Of a DNA stretch of 64,000 nt, positions 1 to 9,205 are shown piece by piece. The notes below the pieces were generated by a model. That model saw only the letters and a program-made list of their open reading frames with translations, ran no database searches and had not been told where the DNA came from. Each line of letters opens with the position of its first letter. Positions within the stretch are counted from its first letter, which is position 1. The stretch lies in NCBI GenBank assembly GCA_937871285.1, contig CALMQS010000049.1, positions 62,001 to 126,000 on the forward strand, read 5' to 3'. Both the position numbers and the translations under genes were made by a program. Source of the stretch: an uncultured Sphingobacteriales bacterium. GTDB lineage: Bacteria > Bacteroidota > Bacteroidia > Chitinophagales > Chitinophagaceae.

Positions 1-144
1 AAAACAATACAGAAATATAGCAGGGAAGAAATTCTTTTTGTTTGCATGATGTCTGCGTTTTAGTAATTATACAGCGGGTTCGGAAGGGAAGATAAATAAT
101 TTGCTTTTATTTGTATTTTTAATTTTAGCCTTCAATTACTTGCT

Positions 145-2118
145 ATGCCATTCAGAATGATCCTTTCTTTCTTATGCCTGCTTTGTATTAACCAGGCCAT
201 TGCAGACGTTCGCTTACCCAAAATTTTTGATTCGCATATGGTGCTTCAGCGCAACAAGCCTATACCCGTTTGGGGCTGGGCCGATGCCGGTGAAAAAGTA
301 ACCGTTGAATTAAGCGGCAGCGGAATAACAAAACAAATCAAAACAATAAAAGCCGGTAAAGACGGTAAGTGGATCCTCCGGTTAAATGCCGCTGAAGCGG
401 GAGGCCCTTACCAGTTGGTAGTTAAGGGAAAAAAGAATGTGCTTACGCTCGATGATGTATTGATTGGAGAAGTATGGATTTGCTCCGGTCAATCCAATAT
501 GCAGTGGACGGTAAAAGCTTCTGATAACGCGAAGGAAGAAATAGCCGCTGCTGATTACCCCCTCATTCGGCAGTTTGAAGTACCAAGAGAAATTAGTTTA
601 ACACCTGAAGATGATCTTTCGAAAGGGCAATGGAAGACCGCAACTCCCGAAAATGTGGGTCAGTTTACCGCGGTGGGTTATTTTTTTGGAAGAGAGTTGT
701 ATAAAAAGCTTGGTATACCCATTGGTTTGATCAATACTTCATGGGGCGGCACCATTGTAGAAACATGGATCAGCAAGGAAGCCATGAAAAGTTTTAATGA
801 ATTTTCGGATGTGGTGGATGCGATGCCCCTATCTATGGAAGCGCTTGGTGAAAAACGAAAAACAAGACTTACCAACGCCATTGATGAGTTGCAGGGTGGA
901 TTGCCCACTGCGGGCGATGTTCAATCATGGTCATCTGCTTCTTTTGACGACAGCAATTGGAAAACGATTGAAGTGCCCGGCAATTTTGACCGGAAGGATT
1001 TCCAATACCTTGATGGTGTGGTTTGGTTTCGCAGCGAATTTATATTGCCTGATTCATTGGCCGGTTTAAGTGTGGCGCTGTCGCTGGGCACCATTGACGA
1101 TATAGACGATACTTATGTAAATGGCATAAAGGTGGGCGGTACTACCAGCAAAACTGCAAGCGGACGAATCTACATACTCGAGCCATCACAACTGCATGCA
1201 GGAAAGAACAGTATTGCAGTGCGCATTGAAGATCTTGGCGGACGTGGTGGCTTTACCGGTAAGCCTGAAGACGTAAAGATCAGCAGGGGCGCTTATGAGC
1301 AATCGCTAGCGGGAACATGGAAATTCAGGATCGAATCATATACAGACAACAACCAGTTTACGGGGCCTAATGATGCGGGAACTTTGCTGTATAACGCAAT
1401 GATAGCACCGCTTATTCCCTATGCCATGCAGGGCGCTATCTGGTACCAGGGCGAATCCAATGCAGGGCGCGCCTTCCAGTACCGTAAATCTTTTCCGTTA
1501 ATGATAAGCGACTGGCGTAACCGCTGGAAGGAGGAGTTTCCTTTTTTGTTTGTGCAGTTGGCCAGCTTTAATGCCAATAATGGCAACAGTAAAAATGGCA
1601 GCACCTGGGCTGAGCTGCGGGAAGCGCAGGCTTTAACCCTGCAGGCGCTGCCGCGTACAGGCATGGCCGTTATTCATGACATTGGTAATCCCCAAGATAT
1701 TCATCCCACCAACAAGCAGGATGTAGGAAAAAGGCTGGCGCTCCGTGCGCTTGAGATCGCATACGGACAAAACGTGCTTTCGCAGGGCCCGCAATTTCAA
1801 TCTATGCAGGCAGAAGGCAATAAGCTGGTGCTCAGCTTCAATAATGTGGGCAGCGGATTAATAGCCTCAGGTAAATACGGATACCTGCAGGGCTTTGAAA
1901 TAGCCGGCGCCGATAAAGTATTTCATTGGGCGAAAGCAGAGATCCGCGATGGGAAAGTGGTGGTTTGGAGTGATACGGTTACTGATCCTGTTGCCGTGCA
2001 TTATGGTTGGGCCGACGACAATATGGAAGCCAACCTTTTTAATAAGGAAGGCTTACCTGCCGCGCCCTTCCGTACCGACACCTGGAAAGGTATTACCGAA
2101 GAAGTGCGGTTCAAATAA
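145..2118 (+). CDS. Sialate O-acetylesterase (SGNH/GDSL family)
   Basis: Exported carbohydrate esterase of 657 residues, probably removing O-acetyl groups from sialic acid or related sugars. A hydrophobic signal peptide ends near A20. The SGNH nucleophile block GQSN is at residues 115-118 (Ser117). A WYQGESN block lies in the second half, and the catalytic Asp-x-His (DIHP) is at 518-521. An inserted jelly-roll-like segment (about 255-380, rich in Trp and Asp) splits the hydrolase fold, as is usual in this family. ATG at 145 gives the full signal peptide; a second ATG at 157 is also possible. It is followed by 540 bp of repeats, so it is probably its own transcription unit. Family assignment is firm; the substrate is inferred. 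Confidence 0.9.
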   Translation: MPFRMILSFLCLLCINQAIADVRLPKIFDSHMVLQRNKPIPVWGWADAGEKVTVELSGSGITKQIKTIKAGKDGKWILRLNAAEAGGPYQLVVKGKKNVLTLDDVLIGEVWICSGQSNMQWTVKASDNAKEEIAAADYPLIRQFEVPREISLTPEDDLSKGQWKTATPENVGQFTAVGYFFGRELYKKLGIPIGLINTSWGGTIVETWISKEAMKSFNEFSDVVDAMPLSMEALGEKRKTRLTNAIDELQGGLPTAGDVQSWSSASFDDSNWKTIEVPGNFDRKDFQYLDGVVWFRSEFILPDSLAGLSVALSLGTIDDIDDTYVNGIKVGGTTSKTASGRIYILEPSQLHAGKNSIAVRIEDLGGRGGFTGKPEDVKISRGAYEQSLAGTWKFRIESYTDNNQFTGPNDAGTLLYNAMIAPLIPYAMQGAIWYQGESNAGRAFQYRKSFPLMISDWRNRWKEEFPFLFVQLASFNANNGNSKNGSTWAELREAQALTLQALPRTGMAVIHDIGNPQDIHPTNKQDVGKRLALRALEIAYGQNVLSQGPQFQSMQAEGNKLVLSFNNVGSGLIASGKYGYLQGFEIAGADKVFHWAKAEIRDGKVVVWSDTVTDPVAVHYGWADDNMEANLFNKEGLPAAPFRTDTWKGITEEVRFK

Positions 2119-2169
2119 GGCGGAGACCCGAAAGCCGGGGGAAATACAAAGAACCGGGTACCAAATGAC

Positions 2170-2225
2170 AAGAACCAAATAACAAGAACCAAATAACAAG
2201 AACCAAATAACAAGAACCAAATAAA
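2170..2225. repeat. 14-bp tandem repeat, four copies
   Basis: Four adjacent units starting at 2170, 2184, 2198 and 2212, each AAGAACCAAATAAC with a change only at the end of the last copy. The unit is too short and has no spacer, so it is not a CRISPR. Confidence 0.9.
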
Positions 2226-2399
2226 TTACAAAACCCGAAGGTTTAAATCCGAAATCCGAAGACAAATACAACGATAAACTACAAATAAGAAAAATCGAAG
2301 GAAGCATTCAGCAATCGGCCATGAGCCAGGTGCAATACAAGAAGAAGTACTCCTCCTGTCGTTAGCAATCATTCAACTGATAGCGGCTGCTGATCGCTG

Positions 2400-2600
2400 A
2401 TAGCAAAGCATCAAGAACCAAATGACAAGAACCAAATAAAATTCAAATCCGAAGCAAAAAATTCGAAATCCGAAGCGAAACGCAACCATAAAGCACCAAC
2501 CATAACCAATAAATCAACATTGAAACGGATTTTTCCCCGAAACCTGAAACCTGAAACTTGCAACCTGAAACCTGTAACCTGCAACCTGTGTAGTACTCAC
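2400..2600. repeat. Left arm of a long imperfect inverted repeat
   Basis: Reading this stretch in reverse complement gives, in the same order, the landmarks found at 6846-7030: GTGAGTACTACACAGGTTGC, then AAAAATCCGTTTCAATGTTG, then TATGGTTGCGTTTCGCTTCG. The two arms enclose exactly the dehydrogenase and isomerase genes at 2658-6773. Confidence 0.8.
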
Positions 2601-2657
2601 CTGATCGCCGACTGCTGATCACAAAACATCAAAGACAAATATTAGAAAATTCTCAAC

Positions 2658-5600
2658 ATGAATAAAACAACGCCCTTCACCCTTATTATTTCAATTGCAT
2701 TATTGGGTGCTTCCTGCAGGGAAAAGCAAACAGCAACAGCAGGCTTGCCACAGGTGCCGGAAGGCTATACAGTTGAGGTAGCGGCAGGGCCTGATCTTTT
2801 GGATTATCCCATGTTCGCTACATTGGATGAAACCGGCAGGCTCTTTGTTTTTGAATCTACCGGTAATGTATACCCTAAAACTGACTCTGCATTGAAGAAT
2901 CCCCAATTCAGGATCAGGCTCCTGGAAGATACCAATGACGATGGTGTGTACGATAAGAGTACTGTTTTTGCCGATAAGGTTGGATTTCCCCAGGGCGGCG
3001 TTTTCTATAAAGGAAGTTTGTATGCTACTTCGGCGCCCGACCTGCTGAAGTTTACCGATACCGATGGCGATGGGGTGGCCGACCAGCGGGAAGTGCTGCT
3101 GAGCGGCTGGACGCTTAATGTAAATGCCAACAGCCTCATCGGCCCTTTTATGGCGCCCGATGGCTGGTTGTATATGACCAGCGCCATTGAAGGCTTTGAT
3201 GTAACCAGTAAGGAAGGTGTGCGGATGAAAGGCGAAACGGCGCGCATCTGGCGTGTGCGTACCGATGGTTCGGGACTGGAATGGATATCCGCCGGAGGCA
3301 TGAATAACCCTGTTGAACTTACTTTTACAGCAGCAGGCGAGCCCATTGGTACAGAAACTTATTTTACCGATCCCAAAGCGGGTGAACGCGATGCATTGGT
3401 ATACTGGACAGAAGGCGGCGTATACCCGAAACCCAATAGCAATATTGACCGCGATAAGCTGGTAAGAACGGGCGACCTGATGCCGGTGGTGAGTAAATAT
3501 TCACGCGTATCGCCGGCAGGTATCGGGCGGTACAGGAATACGGTGCTGGGGGATGATTTTAAAGACAACCTGTTCAGCGCCCAGTTCAATACGCACCGTA
3601 TTATCAGGCATAAGCTTTTCAGGGAAGGTGCATCTTTCCGTACGGAAGACGAACCGTTTTTCTGGTCGGACAACGAAGATTTTCATCCTACAGATGTGCT
3701 GGAAGATGCAGATGGTAGCTTACTCGTGGTGGAAACAGGCGGGTGGTTCATCAAGGGATGCCCGTTATCGCAGGTGTCCAAGCCCGAATTAAAAGGATCA
3801 ATCTATCGTGTTCGCCGCAAAGGGGTAAAAAAAGCGGATGATTCCTATGGCAATGCAGTGCAGTGGGAAACAGTTCAGCCCAGTGAGGCGGCAAAATATC
3901 TTGAATCAGGGAACGCTTTTGTAAGTGATCGTGCGGTGCAACGGCTGGTGGATGCCGGTAAGGCTGCTATTGAACCGATTAAAAACCTGTTTCAGCAGGC
4001 TTCCCCTGTAGAGGCAAAGGTGAAAGCGGTTTTTGCGCTCTACCGGATAGGCACACCCGAAGCGCTGGTGCAGGTAAGAACGGCGTTAAGTGATGCAGAC
4101 CAACAGGTACGCATATCCGCAGCACGTGCGGCCGGACTGGCCAGGGATGTTCAGGCTGTGGATAAGTTGATTGAACTGGTGGTTAAAAGTGACCCTGCCG
4201 TGCGCCGGCAGGCGGCCACGGCACTCGGGCAAATCAAAGATAAAAAAGCTATTGGGGCTTTACTTAACGCTGCCGGTGATACAGACGACCGGTTTATCCG
4301 TCATGCCATTATTTATGCGCTCGTTTCCATTAATGAACCGGCGCTGGTTGCGTTGGGGCTTGCCGATGCTTCCGCCGGAGTGCAGGAGGCGGCGCTCATC
4401 GCGCTCGACCAGATGCCTTCCGCTGCCTTAGAGGCAAAACAGCTCACGCCTTTTCTTACCGCCAATAATATATCATTAAAGCATACCGCCTTATGGATAG
4501 CGGCTCATCATCCCGAATGGTCGGCCGATATGGTAAGGTTTCTAAGGAACCGTTTTCAGCGCAGCCCGTTAAGCAGGGAGGAAGAACAGCTCTTTGGCAA
4601 TATACTGGTTTCATTTTGCGGCGATACCCGTATGCAGCAATTTATAGCAGATCAGTTCAGAGCGGCAACGCCTGCGCATAAGCTTTTCCTGCTGGCATCA
4701 ATGGAGGCCTGCGGTGCAGAACAATTCCCGGGATTGTGGACAACGCAGCTGCAACAGCAACTGGCACCCGGTACAGATGCGCGGGTTCAATCGCGGGTAA
4801 TGCAACTGGTTCGTTTGCGCGGGCTCACTTCCCTGTCGAAACAGTTACAACAGGTGGCGGATAATACCGGAAATACCACGGAACTAAGAGTAGAAGCGAT
4901 CGCTACTTTGCTGAAGGCGGAGCCCAGGTTTACAAATCACAATTTTGATTATCTCTACAGTGTGCTGCAGGGTGAAAAAGAAGCTTCCCTGCGGCAGGAA
5001 GTGGCAACCACGCTGACACAGGGGGAACTTTCGGAAAAGCAGTTGCTGCAATTATCCGCCGGCTTTCTTCCTGTGGCGGATGCTTTTATTTTGCCCCGTA
5101 TTGTTCCTGTATTTAAAGGCGCACATTCCGTGGAAACAGGCAGGGCATTGGCTGCGGCATTAGCACAGTCGCCCAGCCTTTCGGGTTTTACGGCCGAATA
5201 TCTTGAAAAGATATTTGAGCAATATCCCGATGAAGTGAAATCGGCTACCGCTCCGCTCATGGCCAAGCTGCATGAAGTGAGGGCCGATCGTTTGAAGCGG
5301 CTTGAAGCATTGGAAAAGAACGTTCCAAACGGCTCCCTTGATAGCGGCCGCGCATTGTTTTTTGGAAAAGCCACCTGCTCTACCTGTCATACTATTGGCC
5401 CGGAAGGCGGGCATTTTGGCCCCGACCTCACTTCCATTCAGCTCGACCGCTCGGCACATGATCTTTTAGAAGCCATTGTATATCCAAGCGCGAGTTTCGT
5501 TCGTGAATTTGAGAGCTACCGCATCAAAACAAAGGACGGTGAACATACAGGCATCATCAGGGAAAGAACACCTGATGCCGTTATCCTTGCTACTTCTGCT

Positions 5601-5774
5601 CAAACTGCTGTTCGTATTGCACGTGCGGATATTTTGGCAACGGAAATACTGGATATGTCGCTGATGCCGCAGGGTTTTGACCAATTGTTAAACAACCAGG
5701 AGATGGCCGATCTTATGGCTTTTATTCTGGGGCAGGACCAGGATCCCAAAACCGATCAGCAACTGTTGCGGTAG
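2658..5774 (+). CDS. Propeller-HEAT-cytochrome c lipoprotein (PVC-type dehydrogenase family)
   Basis: Large exported lipoprotein of 1038 residues, lipobox LLGASC with Cys20. The N-terminal half is a six-bladed-propeller glucose/sorbosone dehydrogenase-like domain carrying D-x-D-x-D-G loops (DTNDDGVYD, DTDGDGVAD). Alpha-helical HEAT-like repeats occupy roughly residues 400-850. The C-terminus is a putative haem-binding domain with CSTCH at 907-911 and the conserved tail ending in MPQGFDQLL and LMAFIL. Proteins of this type are thought to oxidise sugars and pass electrons to the attached cytochrome; the substrate is unknown. The TIM-barrel isomerase lies 75 bp downstream in the same direction, probably in one operon. 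Confidence 0.85.
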   Translation: MNKTTPFTLIISIALLGASCREKQTATAGLPQVPEGYTVEVAAGPDLLDYPMFATLDETGRLFVFESTGNVYPKTDSALKNPQFRIRLLEDTNDDGVYDKSTVFADKVGFPQGGVFYKGSLYATSAPDLLKFTDTDGDGVADQREVLLSGWTLNVNANSLIGPFMAPDGWLYMTSAIEGFDVTSKEGVRMKGETARIWRVRTDGSGLEWISAGGMNNPVELTFTAAGEPIGTETYFTDPKAGERDALVYWTEGGVYPKPNSNIDRDKLVRTGDLMPVVSKYSRVSPAGIGRYRNTVLGDDFKDNLFSAQFNTHRIIRHKLFREGASFRTEDEPFFWSDNEDFHPTDVLEDADGSLLVVETGGWFIKGCPLSQVSKPELKGSIYRVRRKGVKKADDSYGNAVQWETVQPSEAAKYLESGNAFVSDRAVQRLVDAGKAAIEPIKNLFQQASPVEAKVKAVFALYRIGTPEALVQVRTALSDADQQVRISAARAAGLARDVQAVDKLIELVVKSDPAVRRQAATALGQIKDKKAIGALLNAAGDTDDRFIRHAIIYALVSINEPALVALGLADASAGVQEAALIALDQMPSAALEAKQLTPFLTANNISLKHTALWIAAHHPEWSADMVRFLRNRFQRSPLSREEEQLFGNILVSFCGDTRMQQFIADQFRAATPAHKLFLLASMEACGAEQFPGLWTTQLQQQLAPGTDARVQSRVMQLVRLRGLTSLSKQLQQVADNTGNTTELRVEAIATLLKAEPRFTNHNFDYLYSVLQGEKEASLRQEVATTLTQGELSEKQLLQLSAGFLPVADAFILPRIVPVFKGAHSVETGRALAAALAQSPSLSGFTAEYLEKIFEQYPDEVKSATAPLMAKLHEVRADRLKRLEALEKNVPNGSLDSGRALFFGKATCSTCHTIGPEGGHFGPDLTSIQLDRSAHDLLEAIVYPSASFVREFESYRIKTKDGEHTGIIRERTPDAVILATSAQTAVRIARADILATEILDMSLMPQGFDQLLNNQEMADLMAFILGQDQDPKTDQQLLR

Positions 5775-5849
5775 GCTATCCAAAACAATACTAAAGATGG
5801 GAACAAAAGGCTATGCCTCTTCCCGGTATTCACTAAAAAAACTTCAGCT

Positions 5850-6773
5850 ATGCAACGACGTAAGTTTATCAATGGGTTGCTCACCGGCGCCGCGGCATTA
5901 ACGGCTGCGCAGGCTCCGTTGGCCATGGTTTCCGCAAAAGAAAAGCGCTTCGCAGAACCGCCCTTCAGGATGAAATTCTCTCCCGATTTTAATATCTTTT
6001 CTGATCTGCCGGGAAAGGATGTGGTGGATAAGATTAAGTGGGGCTACGACCAGGGCTTCAGGGCATGGGAGAATACCTTTTTGAAAAACAGAAGCGTAGA
6101 GGAGCAGGAGCGCATCAGCAAAACGATTCAGCAATTAGGCATGGAATTCGGACAATTTGTAGGCACCCATACTTTTGAGCACGTAACTTTTGCAGGCAGG
6201 GATGCTGCCTTACGCGAAAAGGTGCTGAGTGATGTTCGCGCATCAGTGGATGTTGCCAAACGGATGAATACCAAATTTATTCATAATGTGCTGGGAATGT
6301 CCGATCCCAAACTTCCCAACGATTTTCAGATGGCCAACGCTATTGAATTACTGAAACGTATAGCCGAAATTTACGAGCCGCATGGTTTGGTGATGGTAAT
6401 GGAAAGCATGAACCACCGGATCAATCACCCCGGCATGTTTTTGCATACTATCCCCCAGGCCTATGCGCTGGCAAAGGCGGTGGGTAGCCCCAGCATAAAA
6501 GTGCTTTTTGATTTTTATCATGTGCAGATCGAGGAAGGAAATATTATTCCTACTCTCGACTATGCCTGGGACGAGATCGCTTATATACAGATTGGAGATA
6601 CACCCGGCCGCAAAGAGCCCACTACCGGGGAGATTAATTTTGTAAATGTATTGCAGCATGTGCATGATAAAGGCTACCGCGGCTTTATGGGCATGGAGCA
6701 CGGCATCAGCAGACCCGGCAGGGAAGGGGAGCTGGCTGTATTAAAGGCTTACCGGTCTATTGATCCGAAGTAA
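5850..6773 (+). CDS. Exported hydroxypyruvate isomerase-like TIM-barrel protein
   Basis: A 307-residue sugar-phosphate isomerase/epimerase-type TIM barrel. The N-terminus QRRKFINGLL followed by an Ala-rich hydrophobic stretch is a Tat-like signal, so the protein probably works in the periplasm. Likely metal ligands are E185 (MVMESM), D221 (LFDFYH), H224, Q247 and E283 (GMEHG). The sequence around residues 250-262 (GDTPGRKEPTTGE) is the hydroxypyruvate isomerase signature. It sits 75 bp after the propeller-cytochrome dehydrogenase, suggesting it rearranges the keto sugar made there. Whether hydroxypyruvate is the true substrate is doubtful for an exported enzyme. Confidence 0.85.
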   Translation: MQRRKFINGLLTGAAALTAAQAPLAMVSAKEKRFAEPPFRMKFSPDFNIFSDLPGKDVVDKIKWGYDQGFRAWENTFLKNRSVEEQERISKTIQQLGMEFGQFVGTHTFEHVTFAGRDAALREKVLSDVRASVDVAKRMNTKFIHNVLGMSDPKLPNDFQMANAIELLKRIAEIYEPHGLVMVMESMNHRINHPGMFLHTIPQAYALAKAVGSPSIKVLFDFYHVQIEEGNIIPTLDYAWDEIAYIQIGDTPGRKEPTTGEINFVNVLQHVHDKGYRGFMGMEHGISRPGREGELAVLKAYRSIDPK

Positions 6774-7157
6774 ACAGCGGTATCGGCTATCAGTCTTCAG
6801 CTATCAGTTGAGTAGTTACCTGATGACAGGATGAATATTTGAATGGTGAGTACTACACAGGTTGCAGATTACACGTTGCAAGTTTCAGGGAAAAATCCGT
6901 TTCAATGTTGATTTATTGTTTATGATTGGTGCTTTATGGTTGCGTTTCGCTTCGAATTTCGGGCTTTTTGTTCCGGGTTTGAATTTTTATTTGTTTCTTG
7001 TCATTTGTTTCTTGGTTCTTTGTATTCCTTCGGATTTCGTCCCGCACGTGCGGGATCCGGCTTCGGATTTAATTTTATCTGTCATTGGCAGACGCTGAGC
7101 GGATTTGGATAATATGCATGTTTTTACAGCATCGGAGCAACTGCCTAACTTTGCCCC
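6774..7157. repeat. Intergenic repeats, right arm of the inverted repeat
   Basis: A gap of about 380 bp with no credible gene. From 6846 to about 7030 it is the reverse complement of the 2400-2600 block, with the same landmarks in order, then TTTCTTGTCATTTGTTTCTTGG, the reverse of the AAGAACCAAAT words. Open frames here come from the repeats. The last 20 bp hold the promoter of the next gene. Confidence 0.8.
7146..7153 (+). promoter_or_regulatory. Bacteroidota-type -7 box upstream of the M90 peptidase gene
   Basis: TAACTTTG matches the Bacteroidota -7 consensus TAnnTTTG and ends four bases before the ATG at 7158, so the mRNA would be leaderless or nearly so. A T-rich stretch at 7121-7125 lies at about -33 distance but is not a clear TTG box. 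Confidence 0.5.
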
Positions 7158-7949
7158 ATGACGGCGTTCATAGTACCTGTTTTGTTTTTCGCTGTATGCA
7201 TCGCTTTATTTTTTGTAATAAGAAAGAGAAAGCGATATGTATTTGCAGTGCCCGGAAATGTTGCCCAACTGTTATCGGATCATGTAGCTTATTACCGGAA
7301 GCTGAGCCCAGAAGAAAAAACGATATTTGAAAAAAGGGTAAAGGAGTTTCTTTCCTATATCCGCATTCATGGGGTGAACACCGAGGTGGAAGACATAGAC
7401 AAGGTACTGGTGGCCAGCAGCGCGGTAATACCGGTTTTTGGATTTGATGAATGGCGTTATTATAATCTGAAGGACGTGCTATTGTATGGCGACAGGTTTA
7501 ATATGGAAGATTTTTCCACAACGGGCGATGAACGCCATACGCTGGGAATGGTGGGAACGGGCGCCCTGCAGCGCATGATGATCTTATCGAAGCCCGCGCT
7601 CAGGCAGGATTTCCTTAATGAAAGCCGCAAAGACAATACCGGCATCCACGAATTCGTGCATTTATTGGATAAAGCCGATGGCGCAACCGATGGCATACCT
7701 GAAGCATTATTGCACCAGCAGTATACCATTCCCTGGATCAGGTATATGAGTGAAGCCATTCATCATATAAAAACCGGCCGTTCAGATATTGATGTGTACG
7801 GCGCCACCAGTCATGCGGAATTTTTTGCTGTGGCAGCCGAATATTTCTTTAATCGTCCCGACCTGTTTAAGATCAATCATCCCGAACTGTTCGCGTTGAT
7901 GGAAAAAATATTTAACCAGCGGCCGTTAATTCGCGAAAGGCGTTTATAG
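7158..7949 (+). CDS. mtfA: MtfA-like zinc peptidase (M90)
   Basis: A 263-residue protein with one N-terminal membrane segment (about residues 4-21) followed by basic residues, so the body is probably cytoplasmic. The zinc-binding HExxH is H164-E165-F-V-H168, with E221 or E228 in the conserved EFFAVAAEYFF segment as the third ligand. Blocks PVFGF and the DEWRYY region fit the MtfA/DgsA-anti-repressor family, which in E. coli acts on the Mlc sugar regulator. No Mlc partner is visible here, so the substrate is unknown. The membrane anchor is typical of Bacteroidota members. It stands alone with a leaderless-type promoter. Confidence 0.85.
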   Translation: MTAFIVPVLFFAVCIALFFVIRKRKRYVFAVPGNVAQLLSDHVAYYRKLSPEEKTIFEKRVKEFLSYIRIHGVNTEVEDIDKVLVASSAVIPVFGFDEWRYYNLKDVLLYGDRFNMEDFSTTGDERHTLGMVGTGALQRMMILSKPALRQDFLNESRKDNTGIHEFVHLLDKADGATDGIPEALLHQQYTIPWIRYMSEAIHHIKTGRSDIDVYGATSHAEFFAVAAEYFFNRPDLFKINHPELFALMEKIFNQRPLIRERRL

Positions 7950-8140
7950 AACCCTATTCTTCAGTATGCAGGGAAATAAGAATATCCCGTTTTTATTAGT
8001 CTCGTTTGTTGTTATTAACTTTCCTGACGCTTGGCGTGTTGGCTAATCTTTTTTTCAAAAACGCTGACGCTGAATCTTACTGTGTTGATACATTTCATGA
8101 AATGCAGGGTATTGTTATTGTTTGAAGGGTATATAAATTA

Positions 8141-8686
8141 TTATTTCCGGAATTTGTCATTTTCCCAATTTTGGGGATTATTGATGATATAATTTGCAAT
8201 GCGATGGTAGGATTGTTCATCACGAATGATATGTTCGTGGTAATTCCGTTGCCACAATTTACCCATATAATCATTTGGGAATTTTTGTTTGAATATTTCC
8301 AGGCATTGGTTTGATACCAATGATTTATATGCACCAACAATGTCGGCAACCGTAGGGGCAACCCTCGCGGTTGCCCCGTGATTGGGGGCAGGGGTGAACC
8401 CTGCCCCTACGGGATTGGTTAAAAAAATAATTCCATGCATATGGTTGGGCATGATTTGAAAAACGTCCAATTCAAAATTTTGAAACCGTTCTGATAATTT
8501 TTCCCAATGGTGGTGCGCAATATTGCCGAAATCATTTAAAATCATTTCATCATTTACAATTTCCCCAAACAAACATTGGCGGTTGTGCACGCAAATGGTA
8601 ATGAAATACAACCCTGCCTGTGAATAATCGTATCCTTTCAGGCGAATGGATCTGCGATGGTGAATATTCGGGTTATACCTGTTCAT
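8141..8686 (-). CDS. REP-associated tyrosine transposase (RAYT, IS200-like Y1)
   Basis: A 181-residue single-strand DNA transposase of the RAYT group. It starts with the usual RRSIRLKGYDYS segment. The HUH motif is H82-M-H84 in PNHMHGIIF, and the catalytic Tyr is probably Y149 in RNYHEHI. Members process hairpin repeats. The segment at residues 92-112 is encoded by perfectly palindromic DNA (8350-8412), a variable region in the family. No flanking terminal repeats of an insertion sequence were recognised, so it is likely a domesticated, immobile copy. Confidence 0.85.
   Translation of the reverse strand: MNRYNPNIHHRRSIRLKGYDYSQAGLYFITICVHNRQCLFGEIVNDEMILNDFGNIAHHHWEKLSERFQNFELDVFQIMPNHMHGIIFLTNPVGAGFTPAPNHGATARVAPTVADIVGAYKSLVSNQCLEIFKQKFPNDYMGKLWQRNYHEHIIRDEQSYHRIANYIINNPQNWENDKFRK
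8350..8412. repeat. Paired palindromes inside the RAYT coding sequence
   Basis: Two adjacent perfect 9-bp hairpins: GGGGCAACC (8355-8363) with GGTTGCCCC (8369-8377), and GGGGCAGGG (8385-8393) with CCCTGCCCC (8399-8407), each with a 5-nt loop. An alternative outer pairing joins CCGTAGGGGCA (8350-8360) to TGCCCCTACGG (8402-8412). The whole looks like a REP-type bipartite hairpin that stays in frame. Confidence 0.9.
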
Positions 8687-8758
8687 TTGATTTTCGGCTG
8701 AGCTTGTAATAAGAACTGGTAAAGGAATGCATTATTGGTTTTTCGCAAGAAACATGTA

Positions 8759-9205
8759 TTATTTCAGTTTCTTTTCAAAACATACACTGTTTTCAATGCC
8801 TTCATACTGTCCGTAATTTGGAATAATACTATACCCGTTCTTTTGATACAACGCAATGGCTTCAGGTTGTCTTTTTCCTGTTTCCAATATACATTTTTTG
8901 CAGCCCAGTTCGGTTGCCCACAATTCTAATTCACCCAATACTTTACTGGCAATACCTTTTCCCCTGTTGTCCGGACAGGTGTACATTCGTTTTATTTCCA
9001 TGATGTTTGGACTATATGCTTTTAATGCACCGCAACCGGTTGGCTTATCGTTTTCATACGCAATAACTACGTATTTGATTTTGTCAACGGTATTGAACTG
9101 TGCATAAAATGAATGGTCCGCCCCGTCTCTTTCGGCTAAATCCGTATCAAGCTGTTTTACGAGTTCAATAAAATCCTTATGGTTTGAATCGGTTCTTATT
9201 ATCAT
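8759..9205 (-). CDS. GNAT family N-acetyltransferase
   Basis: About 148 residues, a single GNAT domain. The acetyl-CoA binding loop is R82-G-K-G-I-A in the segment CPDNRGKGIASKVLGE, and the C-terminal LYQKNGYSIIPNYGQYEG is the usual strand and substrate-side end. The first ATG is at 9205; a TTG one codon earlier is less likely. The start lies inside the last codons of the upstream GNAT-nitrilase gene (overlap about 30 bp), so translation is probably coupled. The acetyl acceptor is unknown. Confidence 0.8.
   Translation of the reverse strand: MIIRTDSNHKDFIELVKQLDTDLAERDGADHSFYAQFNTVDKIKYVVIAYENDKPTGCGALKAYSPNIMEIKRMYTCPDNRGKGIASKVLGELELWATELGCKKCILETGKRQPEAIALYQKNGYSIIPNYGQYEGIENSVCFEKKLK

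Larger units (their letters stand above)
2119..2657. repeat. Intergenic block of word-like short repeats
   Basis: This 540-bp gap has no credible gene. It holds four tandem copies of a 14-bp unit AAGAACCAAATAAC at 2170-2225, scattered further copies (2412-2440), AAATCCGAAG words (2444-2480) and a run of 7-8-bp units of the type CCTGAAA, CCTGTAA and CTTGCAA at 2539-2588. Minus-strand open frames here are products of the repeats. The part from about 2400 to 2600 recurs in reverse complement at 6846-7030. Confidence 0.8.

Noticed and set aside
2170..2225. Possible CRISPR array
   Set aside because: Units of 14 bp directly abut each other with no spacers and no cas genes nearby.
2001..2307. Minus-strand open frames with repeated LVLVIW words
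   Set aside because: They are translations of the 14-bp tandem repeat; no start context, domain or conserved feature.
4955..5459. Long minus-strand frames opposite the propeller-cytochrome gene
   Set aside because: Shadows of a well-supported gene, without any domain of their own.
6862..7098. Open frame of 78 codons in the right repeat arm
   Set aside because: Low-complexity translation of the repeat, rich in Phe and Leu, with the repeat itself explaining its openness.
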